Below are positions 33,212 to 44,183 of a stretch of DNA of 64,000 bases, in pieces; position 1 is the first letter of the stretch, and every line of letters starts with the position of its first letter. The DNA lies in assembly GCA_951217055.1 (NCBI GenBank), contig OX578276.1:140082013-140146012 (forward strand). Reading direction: 5' to 3'. The notes below the pieces were generated by a model. That model had not been told where the DNA came from. It saw only the letters and a program-made list of their open reading frames with translations, and did no database searches. The position numbers and the translations under genes were made by a program. The DNA is from Gerris lacustris (Eukaryota; Arthropoda; Insecta; Hemiptera; Gerridae).

Positions 33212-33793
33212 TTTACATTTATTTTAAACTTGGTCGTCCATAATATATCGTTGTTAGACATCTTCATTACCACTAGATATGACTATCATTTAAAAATCAA
33301 CTTTATAGAATATATTTTAAAAACTGATTATTAAATATAATCCAACAATTTTAGCTACGTTACAATATTCTCTGTTAATTGAGGAATCTTGTAAGCATAA
33401 CTTTAATATTAGCCAGGCCCACGCCTCTGAATTTGAATTTTTATGGCCTTTTGTGTTAAGGACTTTTTATTGTAAGGTACTAAGCACAATGTTTTCAAGG
33501 ACTTGTATGATCTTCGTCCACTTACCACACCCAAATTCCAAAATTTATTCGCGACGGAAACTAATGTAGAGTGCGACACTGTCAATAGTTTATAGATCTA
33601 AGATTTTTTTTTTTTTTTTTTTTTTCATATTTGCGATTATTATTGATAAACATATTATCATAATGATGGGTATCATACAGGAAGCTAGAAGCTAATATAA
33701 TAATTTGAACCGACGTTTGACGTAGATTTCTCATGTTAACTAGAAAAAATAAAGTGATAAACATGTGATAATATGCTTATAAAATCGAGCATG
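33212..33793. other. AT-rich spacer
   Basis: Contains a T21-T22 run near 33605. No gene. Confidence 0.5.
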
Positions 33794-33801
33794 TTTTAGA
33801 A

Positions 33802-34836
33802 CACATGTGGGCAACCCCCGGCCCGCGGGCAGATCCGGCCCATGGCATGTTTCGATCCGGCCCGCGGACATGCAAAAATGTAGTCCATTCCAACTGGTTA
33901 TTTTTTTTACTTTTGACTATATTTTCGAAATTAAAGTTAAATTCCCTATTGGTTTCCTTTTTGGAAACCAATAACTAAACATCGAAATAACAGTTCAAAT
34001 GTTCAAAAATTAGAAAAATTAAAATTTCTGGAATAGGTACTTAGAATGCTCACTCACTATTTCCTAGAAAAACTCTTGGAGGCTGTCAAATCTCACAAAA
34101 ACTTCATCATTCAATACCCTTTTGAACGGTATAATCAACATTGCGATTCCGTATCGATTTCATGGAGAAATTCAAGTTCGAATGAAAAACAAAAACGTCA
34201 CCTAAAATACTTTAAGTAGGTATGGTACCTACCAAAATGCTTGGGAGGAACGACAAAAAGCCACAACAATTTTTTCAAATGGGAATTTAATTCATAAAAC
34301 ATTTTAATAGAAAACCCTTTTGATTAAGAAAGATTAGATATATCTGCAATAATATTATGATAATGTATTATGTATGTAATTTATATAGTATTTCTATAAT
34401 GTGTATCACTTTTTTTTATTCAATTTTTTTTAATTCATATACTTACTACTCGAAATTCCAACTTTGTTTTATTTTAATAAATCCCAATCATAAAATCATT
34501 GAAAACCATGGCAATGAACGTTAAGACAAAGGATCTCATAGGAGAATTTTTTACTATTTTGAAAAATACTAATTCGTACTTTCAAGTTTCCTTTCAAAAC
34601 CAGGTCATTTTAAAACTCCCATGACATTAAATATCTTATACCCAATTATGATATTCACCATTCATGCTTATTCAATATCTGGCGCAAAGATCACAGTATT
34701 TTTTTACATACGGTATTCTACAGACTACCCCCCCCCCCCCCCCCCAAGGATATTTGAATAGATATTTTGATCCGGCCCGCGTCTCGGAGGAACCGTGACA
34801 ATCCGGCTCCAAACGAGAAAAGGTCGCCCATGCATG
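33802..34836. mobile_element. hAT element, 1035 bp, non-autonomous
   Basis: TTTTAGAA at 33794-33801 and 34837-34844 is an 8-bp target duplication. The ends CACATGTGGGCAACCCC and GGTCGCCCATGCATG are imperfect inverted repeats. GATCCGGCCCGCG occurs near both ends. The interior has no recognisable transposase, and a C18 run (34728-34745) lies near the right end. Confidence 0.8.
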
Positions 34837-34974
34837 TTTTAGAAGGTGATTATGTAAATTAAATATTTTATTTCTTCACAGGATTTGTTCAGAGGTCTAA
34901 AGCCATTATCAAAAATTAATAAGGATATCGGTGTATTCAAGTGATTGGTGTATTCGTATAATCTCTCCAGAAAA

Positions 34975-35045
34975 CAGGTAATTTACCGACATATCTGGTA
35001 AGGGTTCGAATCCCAGAACATTAGAGAGGTTTTTATTCAGTAACG
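34975..35045 (+). other. tRNA-type B-box sequence, probable SINE part
   Basis: GGTTCGAATCCC at 35008-35019 matches a Pol III B box and sits in a small CTGG...CCAG stem. No convincing A box or cloverleaf upstream, so it is not called as a tRNA gene. Confidence 0.45.
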
Positions 35046-35230
35046 GCATTCACAACCAGTTAGTTGCCACTTTACCCAAGCAGCTACCTATTTATATGGC
35101 AATTCTGGGTGAACACCAAGCAAATAAATCTAGTCTGGGAATTGAACCCAGACCTTTGGTCACCCATCCACATTGTGACCATGCCCGATGCTGCTTAACT
35201 TTAATGTCAAGGACAGCCCACGATCTCCTA
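35046..35230 (-). repeat. 5S rRNA-derived SINE head (SINE3-like)
   Basis: On the minus strand, AGTTAAGCAGCATCGGGCAT (35188-35207) and TGGATGGGTGACC (35160-35172) match the 3' half of metazoan 5S rRNA, including internal promoter sequence. GGGTTCAATTCCCAG follows. The 5S part upstream is diverged. It is derived from 5S but is too short and altered to be a 5S gene. Confidence 0.65.
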
Positions 35231-35449
35231 TCAGAACTACCGAGGACCCAATCACTTTTAAGACATTAGATCAACTTATTTGTTATTTATTTCCAAACCA
35301 CAATATTAATTGTTAAATACTTATTATAAATATAGTAGATATATTATATACTATAGTATATATATTCTAGCACGTTTTATAGTAAGTATACAATAAATTA
35401 TAATTTTTTAGTTCAGGTCATAGCGTGAAAAAATTATCTGTTAGTCAGA

Positions 35450-35963
35450 TAGCTAGGAATTTTGTGTATAAGTGAATCTTTTGGTGCCTTTTAAGAATAT
35501 GTAGTCGGCTAAATTCGTCTGTGGGACATAGCTTGGCATAAGCATTTGAAAAAACAAACCAGTGGAGAGCGGCCATGTCCCGCCCGTTATGGTTTATGGT
35601 GGATATTATGATTTTCATGATCCTGAGTACTAAATTAGATAGAAGACCAAAAATCAAGTGGATGGTAGTTTGTCACTCGATAGGTTACTGATTCAAATAT
35701 TACTCCAAATTAAAATGCGGTAACCTATCAAGTGACAAACTAATATCAACTTAATTTTCGTTCTATTAACTAATTTTGTACTTAGGATCATGAAAATCAT
35801 CAACATAACCACTATAGTTGGTGGGACATGGCCACTCTCCACCGGTTTTTTTTTTTTTTTTTTTTCCAAAACCCTATTGCCACTCTATCCTTCGCATACG
35901 AACTTAGCCGACCACATATTCTTAAAAGGCACCAAAAGATTTACTTATACACAAAATACTAGC
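35450..35963. mobile_element. Fold-back element, arms ~245 bp
   Basis: TAGTTTGTCACTCGATAGG (35667) is inverse to CCTATCAAGTGACAAACTA (35725). Outward, GGATCATGAAAATC, GGGACATGGCC and GCCTTTTAAGAATATG all have inverse partners, to TTGTGTATAAG near 35462. The loop is about 30 bp. The arms differ by a few percent plus a T21 run in the right arm. Open frames on both strands are repeat-derived. Confidence 0.85.
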
Positions 35964-36164
35964 TTGATCTTATTCATAAACATTTTTGTACGCTATCTCG
36001 TGGACTATTATTTTAATGGTATAACTTTAAGACACTTTTCACGTTAAAAAAAGAAAGTTTTCGTGCAATTTTTTCTCCTTCTTATTGCATGGTCCTTACG
36101 TTTGATAATTAAACGCTTGTTGAAGAAGAGCCTTTACCCCACCCTTGTCTGTTATATGCCAAGT

Positions 36165-36420
36165 TTGTTGAAAGGGGGTATAGTATGCTTAAAGCAAGGG
36201 GTTGAAGCCTTTAGTTTAAAGTGTATTAGTGTTATCGTGTTGATGTGTGTAAAACCCAAGCTCGCTTAGATTAATCCATATTCTTGCCATGATGCCAAGC
36301 CAAGGCACAAGGCATCTTCCTTCCTTTAACTTCGTTTCTTTTTTTCATAACCAGTTTTTTTTATCTTGCAGTATTTTACTCCCCTTATTCTCCTTTTCCA
36401 TCCGTTCCCATTCAGACAAG
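36165..36420. other. R-to-Y island
   Basis: Left TTGAAAGGGGGTATAG and AAGCAAGGGGTTGAAG. Right GGCATCTTCCTTCC, CCCCTTATTCTCC and TTCCATCCGTTCCC. No repeat match. Confidence 0.45.
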
Positions 36421-36639
36421 TAGACTTTATATGATTTTATATCTTTAAAATTCAATTTGAAACTGAAATATAAGCATTTGAATAATAATTTTATTAATAT
36501 AATAATGGTATGACTTCAAATGATGTAAATATAAGTTCCTTAGTAATGTAATCCTTAATATTATTTCATTTTTAGGTATAGTATTTCTGTCACTTTTTTT
36601 TATTAATGTATTATTGTGCTAAAAGTTTGCTACATTTGA

Positions 36640-38220
36640 TTTTTAGAACGAAGTTCCTTATTGCACGTTACACAGTGTGGAGCCCGGGAGTGAATCCGAA
36701 AAAAACGAGCGTCACAAAAAACCCCGTCACAAACAATAATCGTCACAAAATCGACTGATGACGAGTCAAAGTAAGGAAGGAACTTCCGTAACGAAGGAAA
36801 GAAGGATAACTTGAGTAAAAGTTGACCGATTTAGCTGAAATTTGGTATGTATTGTATTTCGGAATGTTCATTTTACCAATGCCCAGGATTAATTCGTCGG
36901 ACAACGTTATCCGCCGAAGCGTTCGCGCGCAACGCTCGCGTAAACGTAAACTTCGAATGTAAAATTGGAATTTTAGGACGGAATAAAATTCCAACTTCAT
37001 CTATTCAATGAGACAAACAAGTTTTTTAAATATATATACTTTTTGCTTCCGAGCTTACCGAAGGTAACGGAAGCATTGTGTTCACTTATGAGAACGAAAA
37101 ACGTTTATGTCTCCGTTTTAAAAATTCCAAGACAGAAATCCGTTTCAGACATCAGGGAACATTTTTGGTCTCGTGTCTGTCTGTCTGTCGGTCAGTGTGT
37201 CCGCGAATTATGAAACGTGTGACGATAACTTGAGTAAATGTCGACCGAATTTGATGAAATTTGGTAGACATGTTCATTTTACCAATGCCCAGGACGAGTT
37301 CGTTGGACAACGTTATCCGTCCAAGCGTTCACGAGCAACGCTCGCGTAATCGTGAACTTTAAATTTAAAATTAGAATTTTTGGTCGGGGAAAAAATCTAA
37401 CTTCATCTGTTCAATGAATCAAACATTTCTTACAAAAATTTTTTAGTAAAACCAACAGCGACACCGCTATGAAGTGTTAAAGATCGCTAAAACTATTAAT
37501 AGTTTTTACACAATAAACAATATAACAATAAAGAATAAAGTAATATAACAATAATTTTAATGTTAATATAACAATAAAGTACATGATAGGATGCGAGGAA
37601 GCTATGTGCCACACTAATTGGCAGTCTATTTTTAGTATAACTAACACAGACATCGATATGAAGTGATAAAGATCGCTTAATTTCTTAAAGCGGACCTAAA
37701 TCTTTAAAATAGAGAAAACAACGTTTTTACCAATATATTACATTCTAACTTAACGATTTTAATAAAACTTCATACACATCGTCTAAATTACAATTGAAAC
37801 AGGCATGTAAAATTTTAACCTGATACAAGCAGACGGTTTTATGTGGGAAAGTGATATATTTTATAATATTTTAAATTTGTAGGCCAGGTAGGTAGAGAAC
37901 AGTCCAGTTTCATACCTACTACAACCATACTCTTTAACTATAAACTCATCATGATTAACTTTTTTATCAATATTCAATACATATTTGTTGCAAGATGCTT
38001 GCTTCAATGATAAAAATAATGCTTATCTTATAATTTTGTAGTACAAAGTACAAACTGTTAATTAATTTCTATTTTGTCTCTTTTTTAACTCCGCCATGTA
38101 TAAGTATAAGTAGTTAGCAACGTATACTTAGCAGTGTGATTTTATAATTTATATTTAATGAAAAGCGTAAGGAACTTCTTTTCTAACGGGTGTCCCGCGA
38201 CAAGACACGTATTTTTTATT
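36640..38220 (-). repeat. Family B copy interrupted by a chimeric A/B element
   Basis: The reverse complement aligns to 16896-17850: GAACTTCGTTC end at ~36655, CGGATAACGTTGTCCGACG at ~36895, ACATGCCTGTTTC at 37800, ACACCCGTTAG at 38190. The segment 37036-37626 is foreign to it. The open frame 36743-37000 lies on the minus strand within the repeat. Confidence 0.7.
37036..37626 (-). mobile_element. Chimeric element: family A ends with family B interior
   Basis: The tip (AGACTGCCAATTAGTGTGG inverse, ~37624) and the tail hairpin (37042-37072) are family A, and the total length (~590) equals a complete A copy. The middle, about 37200-37560, is family B sequence (CAACGTTATCCGTCCAAGCG, CCAATGCCCAGGACG). 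It sits within a family B copy, so family B sequence occurs in both donor and host. Confidence 0.65.
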
Positions 38221-39110
38221 TTCTGTTATCCCATGATATACTTTTAGCTGATTGAGAGTAAGTCATCGTAGCCGTGTTTAGTGAAAGCAAGGTCTAATAG
38301 CGACGTATCTGGTGAAAAAGCTCAATCAGCTAACCATAACTGATTGAGTGTTTTTGAAACAAACTTATTCTGTTAGTAACTTGTCAAAACGTAAAAATTA
38401 CCTCATTATTTTTCACCAAACACAAAGGCAAGTGTTTATTACAGGTAATTCACATTTATTACAGCCTAATCATAATAAAATGGTTAGGTCTTCACTTTAC
38501 TTTTTACATAACATCAGATAAGAGCAAATTATCCTTGCCTATTGCATTTCTAATGCCAAGAAATTACTTATAACGGAAAAACCAAAGCAATCAAACCATT
38601 TGCCTTTGCCTTGTGCTTGAATTATGGAAGAAGTATTATTAAGCTTAACAGATCATCTCTGAACTTTTCTGTAACAGCATTGGTATTCTTAGTTTGCTGT
38701 TACGTTCTTTTGTGAAACATTAAAAATGTTTAATACCGGCGTCATCTGTTTACTTGAGATACAGAAGATAATGGAATCGTAATGTTTTCTTCCTTATAAT
38801 AAACTGATAAAATTTACTCCCCGAGGTTTCCCAGTAAGCTCAAGCACTCGTTTCAGCACACAGATGGTGTTGCTAAGTGCCAAGCCTATACGAAATCTAT
38901 TGTCTATGGTTAGATGAAGTTTTAACCCTGGAATGCTAATTATAGTCAAATCGACGAGCACAGTTTGAACCTCAACCTTTTACTCTCGTATGTGATGGAG
39001 ATGGGTACCCCATCCTTCTGCAGTGCTTGCACTGGTTAGTAACACCCCTGCTAGTGTAGCGGTAGTAGTCCTTTTGAGCATACACTAGTTTTCTGGCAAA
39101 TTCCCGTCAA
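38221..39110. other. Spacer
   Basis: A short inverted pair AGCTGATTGAG/CTCAATCAGCT lies at 38247 and 38321. No gene seen. Confidence 0.5.
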
Positions 39111-39111
39111 A

Positions 39112-39530
39112 GCTACTTCGTCGATTCGACTAACGTTTAGTAATAAACGTAGGGAATTAATTGGTCTTCGAATGAGCCTATAGCCTGGGAAAATGGGCCT
39201 GGGGTAAGTGGGAATAGGCCAAGGGGTAAGGGGCAATGGGCCTAGGGTAATTGGCCTTGGGCCAGATACCAGTGGCTGATAATCTGGGGCCTGGAGCACT
39301 TAGCAAAGAGCCTAGGGCTTTTGGCCTGGGGCATGGGACCTGGTGCATTAATGTTCACTCAATTTCAAATTCTTCTGATGTTCCTACTAAGTTATTTGTA
39401 ATAAAATGTTTGTACATCTCACTAAATGATTTAATAATGAGTTCTTAATAGTTTTCTCTTTATAAAAGTGTAGTTTCAACCCAAAAAATGTATTTTCTGC
39501 ATAATATACTAGTCGAATCGACGAAGGTTT
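39112..39530. repeat. G-rich degenerate minisatellite between inverted repeats
   Basis: From 39172 to 39350 the motif GGCCTRGGG recurs with spacing of roughly 14-25 bases (for example GGGCCTGGGGTAAG, GGGCCTAGGGTAATTGG). Outside it, TTCGTCGATTCGACTA (39117-39132) and TAGTCGAATCGACGAA (39511-39526) are inverse, each followed by a small TTTAGTAA hairpin. The frames over it are not genes. Confidence 0.65.
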
Positions 39531-39717
39531 AGTAAACCAGCCATCCAATTACCATTAGCATTTAAGTGTTAAAGCAGGAAATAATTTACGATCATTTTCT
39601 AGAAAAGGGTGTGATTATCCTCCTATAATTCTTATAGGGCTTCTATCGTAGAGTGTAGATTAATACACAAAATAAGGGTCTGAGGTTAATGAATGAGGTT
39701 TCAATACAATCAATACA

Positions 39718-40372
39718 ATTGATGGGTAAATTAAATCACCCCAATGAGGTTTTACAATTGATGGTAAATTCAATTTTTAAGTTTTTGGTAGTTATCATAC
39801 TACGGAAAGTTTAAATTTTAATTTAAATCATATTATAATTATTATTATCTACGGGAAACAGACAGTGAAAAATACACTCCAGTCTCCTGTATTTCCAGTA
39901 CAGATGCTCTTACCAACAAATCTTCGCAGGAGAATGATTTATCACTGCCGTAATCGATAACTAGTCCCAAATCCAAGCTTTCAATATTCATACACATATA
40001 GACAGTCAATATTTATGACATTAGAACTAAACCGCGAGAATTAACGCTTATAATTATAAAGTACTCAATTAGTACCTGTACCTTGTACAATCAATTCAAA
40101 ATTCAATTTTTAAGTTTTTGGTAGTTATCATACTTCGGAAAGTTTAAATTTTAATTTAAATCATACAGGAGACCCGTGGTTGTAATCCCGGCGCTGGAGT
40201 GTATTTTTCACTGTCTGTTTCCCGTAGTTAATAATAATTATAATATGATTCAAATTAAAAATTGATGGGTAAATTAAATCACCGCTATGAGGTTTTACAA
40301 TTGATGGGTAAATTGAATCACCGCAATGAGGTTATACAATTGATGGGTAAATTAAATCACAGCTATGGTTTT
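39718..40372. repeat. Tandem repeat plus split tRNA-derived SINE in inverted halves
   Basis: TTGATGGGTAAATTAAATCAC units recur at 39719, 40262, 40300 and 40339 (about 38 bp apart). Between them, TGTATTTTTCACTGTCTGTTTCCCGTAG appears inverted (39853-39880 region) and direct (40200-40226). On the minus strand near 39920, TTGGTAAGAGCATCTG resembles a tRNA A box and anticodon arm. On the plus strand, CAGGAGACCCGTGGTTGTAATCCC (40165-40188) holds the T arm/B box. Neither half is a full tRNA. Confidence 0.6.
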
Positions 40373-40930
40373 TGGACAGTATATATGTGATAGTTTTCTT
40401 ATGTATTATTTCGAGGAACCACACTAATGAGAAGAGAAACTGAGAAGACTATTATTATTATTAAAAAATCTGTTTTTTTCCTCTACAGCAAGAATAGAAC
40501 ATTATACGCCAAAGATAGTGTATAATCTCACCTGTAATACAGGTTTATAATTATCACGTTTATGGTGTCAGCAATACTTTGTAGCAGTAATACTTTTTTG
40601 AAAGAGTTTTAACTTTGAAGTTAGAACACTTTAATTTCAGAATCTGCCAATAATTTTTTATATTTCTCTAATTATTTTTTGCTCTTTAAGTGAACATTAT
40701 ATAAAACTACTTTTTTCTTACCTGACCTCCTTTAAATAATAATATGGTTGAAAACGTATTTTACAAGTTATTGAATAAGTTGAATGCGGGTATTCACCCT
40801 AATAATTAAGATTAAGTCAATTGGGTGAAACGAAACCTTTCTTTTCTCTACAACATTAAATATCTTTAAACTTTTCAATTTTCTAAATTAAAAAGTTTCT
40901 TTAAATACTGTAATTACATCTTAACTAGTC
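40373..40930. other. AT-rich spacer
   Basis: Nothing recognised. Confidence 0.5.
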
Positions 40931-40934
40931 TTAA

Positions 40935-41190
40935 GAAGGGAAATCGTTGATCGATATTTTTCCCTCTTTCCTTTTAAAGGATTTTATGAGTTGAGATAAA
41001 ACTAGTGTTAGGGTTTTGATGGGGAGGCCAATAAGGTGGCAGAATCAGTTCCGTGTTGGCTCCTACTCATAGACCCCTCTTAGTTTCATTAAAAAGCCTT
41101 CCACTCGGTTAAAGTGGATTATTTTCTCCTTTACCCTAAACGTCTCAATTACCTTAACTTAACTGCCCCTTTTTTCCTCCCTTTTATTAT
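40935..41190. other. R-to-Y island
   Basis: Left TGATGGGGAGGCCAATAAGG, right GACCCCTCTTAG, CTCCTTTACCCTAAACG and CTGCCCCTTTTTTCCTCCC. Confidence 0.5.
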
Positions 41191-42775
41191 TATTATTTTT
41201 TTTTTTTTTTACTTCATGCTAATCAGGTTTTTCGATTCACGGACATGATTGAAGCTATAGCCTAGCTTAGAATGAAGATAAAAAAGTATTGTTCTTGGCA
41301 AAATATAAGGAAATCATTAACTTTTTAACTTTATTTAAAAAAAAAAAAAAAAAGAAATAGTAACAACATTTTCTTAATTGCCACTTTAAGAAGAACAAAT
41401 AAAAAACAACAGAAAAATGTTGAATATGAGAGAAAATATAAACTATGTATTATACAGTAAAAAGCACGTTGATTTAAATTCATCATAGGAAGGTGCAGGA
41501 ATCAAAAGAATCTCAAAAGAATCTCTTGATATAAAGTGTAACTATATATTTTATACAATAAAACAAAATTCGAAAACAAATAGTTCTACACTTTTTACGT
41601 TAGTTATAAACAGTTGAATTGTTTACCAATAATTATATGTTAATACTTAATTGAAACATTCTTTTACTGTAGTTAGTTAATGTATCATAGATATGACTAC
41701 TCCAAACAAATATTTATATTAAACAAAGAGGACATTAACAGTGAGCCCTTATGAGTAAAATATCACATTTCTAGTAATATTTCGAATAATGTTAGAATCT
41801 ATCTAAATTTGATTTCTTAATCTAGCTTACTAGATTATAGCTTTTGTTTAGATTAAAGTGTATTTTTGATTTTTTGTTGTTGTTGTTATATTTGTTAATT
41901 GTAGAGTTGTCTGTTTTTCACTGGGTATGGGGAGTACAGTGGCAAATCCATGTTTTTTTCCTGGAGGAGGGGCCTGGCCCATAACCGTTAAAAGTAGAAA
42001 TAGAGACGGGGGGGGGAAGTTATGTATAATCAAAACATGTAATTGACACAAAAAATCGTTGGCAGTGCAATATGATTAATACACCGATAAAATTACGGTC
42101 TTATTGTATTCAAAGATGCAAGGAAAATGTCAATAATAAATTATAATAAAATAAAAATGTACAAAATTCAAGGGGTTGTGGGGGTGTAGGGGTGGGGGCT
42201 TCAGCCCTCCCCGGGATGCGCTACTTAGGAGTATATGTCTCCGTTATAATTTTTGTATTATATTTGTTTTGTTCTTCGAAAAAACTAAATTTTTAAGAAT
42301 CTAAATCTCAGCTTTTTTATGTATACAATATTTTTATTAATTCAGTTCATTGTAAACATTCTAGGTTGAATCGACACGGGTGCTCGACAAATCTATGTCT
42401 ATACACATATTATGTATATGTGTAGAATTAAGGAGTTTATATTTAATAGTTATCCTATTTTAATAATATTATGATTCAAATAAAATAAATAATGATAGAA
42501 AATATTATAACGTTTAGGTATTAATATAATTTTAGTTTGTGAATTGCTACCTTGAAATATTGAGGAAATCTGATAGCAAAGGGAAATATAGAAATGAAAA
42601 ATAAAAATAATACTAAAGCAATCATACAAACTAAATAAAAATACAATCCTTAATATATTAATTTGTTGCCATTTTGTTATTTAAATGATAAATATTTGGA
42701 AAAAGACAAAACGACTGATTTGTAATTCAATGGAAATCGATGTTTGAGATAATTGTGTTGAAACGGAATTATGTA
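41191..42775. other. AT-rich spacer with a possible hAT-like fragment
   Basis: CAGTGGCAAATCCATG at 41938 with GGAGGAGGGGCCTGGCCC, and GGGGGCTTCAGCCCTCCC near 42194, resemble worn DNA-transposon ends. No inverse end could be fixed. Confidence 0.35.
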
Positions 42776-42779
42776 TTTT

Positions 42780-43000
42780 GTCATAGATGTGAGATGGAGA
42801 AGAGCCAATGATGGTTGAAGCGGACTTAATTCCGTATTGATTTCCATTAGCAGCCGGCTCCTGCGAGCGGACTCGATAAAATGGAATAATTTGTCAGGGA
42901 TATTAGTATTAAATATGCATAGAGATTGTCCTAATCAGTGTTTGCCATGGAAATCTTTCCCAACCCGAAGACCGACTAAACTCATAACTCCCTTTCTATT
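42780..43000. other. R-to-Y island
   Basis: Left GAGATGGAGAAGAGCC and GGTTGAAGCGGAC, centre AGCCGGCTCCTGCGAGCGG, right TTTCCCAACCCGAAGACCG and CTCCCTTTC. Confidence 0.45.
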
Positions 43001-43610
43001 TTTGTAACGCTATCATTTGAAACTACGACACAGTTATTTGTTCCAGGAATTAAATTTAAATTTATTTCTTAATTGCAAATGTGATTTAATAATTTATGAA
43101 TGATGTAAACGGAAATTTTTAGAATAATATTTTTGTAGCACATAATGTCATCCGATTTACCATAAAATATATTTTAAGCATTTATAAACCACTCGATTGC
43201 CACACTAATAGCCAATATATAATTTAAACTATATTTTATTTTTGAAAATAAGCTCGAATAATTCAGGCAAGCAAAAAGTTATCATTTGGGGGAAAAAATT
43301 CAAATTACATAACAAATTAAATTTTATTATGCGTATCAATCTTTAGAGGACATGTTTTTTTAAAAAATATTTTGTTTTAGGAACTAATCTACAGGTTGAG
43401 AAAACAGAAAAAACCAGTGTCCATTGTAAACAAATGCAAAAAATTAAAACTAAAATTGATTTTGTACCGTAGGCTCGCACAATACAATTTTTAATGAAAC
43501 CACAAAAAATCTATTAGTAACTGATAAAGACTTGTAAAAAAAGGTTCCTCCCTTTCTTAATGAAAACATATATGTTAAATAGGAAAATGGAAATGATCAC
43601 CACCCTTAAT
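43001..43610. other. AT-rich spacer
   Basis: Nothing recognised. Confidence 0.5.
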
Positions 43611-43611
43611 A

Positions 43612-43990
43612 CTCAAATAGAGGTAAACCAATGTGTGTTGTCAAATAGAGGTAAACCATTGTATGTTGTCAAATAGAGGTAAACCATTGTGTGTTGTCAA
43701 ATAGAGATAAACCATTGTGTGTTGTCAAATAGAGGTTAACCATTGTGTGTTGTCAAATAGTCAAATTGGGTGTTGTCAAATAGAGGTAAACCATTGTGTG
43801 TTGTCAAATAGAGATAAACCATTGTGTGTTGTCAAATAGAGGTAAACCATTGTGTGTTGTCAAATAGAGGTAAACCATTGTATGTTGTCAAATAGAGATA
43901 AACCATTCTGTGTTGTCAAATAGTCAAATTGTGTGTTGTCAAATAGAGGTAAATCATTGTGTGTTGTCAAATAGAGTAAAGATGTGTGTT
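43612..43990 (+). repeat. 28-bp minisatellite with a higher-order pattern
   Basis: The unit CAAATAGAGGTAAACC-ATTGTGTGTTGT (28 bp) repeats about 13 times with no spacer. After five full units comes a shortened unit (CAAATAGTCAAATTGGGTGT), then five full units and another short unit. Single-base variants (GAGATAAACC, TATG) are distributed among units. Confidence 0.9.
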
Positions 43991-44149
43991 GTGTTTAATT
44001 TTTTTATTTTTTAAAATTGTTAAACAAATCATCTAATTTTATTTTAATAAAATAAATAAATTGTATATTTGATGTATTTATAACTTATATATTAATCGGA
44101 TTTTTAGATATAAAAGAATATTATAAAATGCTTCATTATTATTTTAGGA

Positions 44150-44183
44150 CTGATGATGCCTAGGTATGGGCGAAAATTTGCAT
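44150..44183 (+). ncRNA. Hammerhead-like core, exact CTGATGA and GAAA boxes
   Basis: CTGATGA, then TGCC-TAGGTAT-GGGC as helix II, then GAAAATTTGC. It resembles the motif 3' of PLE ORFs, so a PLE tail is likely, but no ORF or target duplication was found around it. Helices I and III are not convincing. Confidence 0.5.

Noticed and set aside
34975..35045. tRNA gene suggested by GGTTCGAATCCC
   Set aside because: No acceptor stem, A box or anticodon arm could be folded around it. Kept only as a B-box-like SINE piece.
41938..42220. hAT-like element starting CAGTGGCAAATCC
   Set aside because: No matching inverted end or 8-bp duplication could be located.
43612..43990. CRISPR-like regular 28-bp repeats
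   Set aside because: The units are directly adjacent with no spacers and vary in sequence; the context is eukaryotic. It is a minisatellite.
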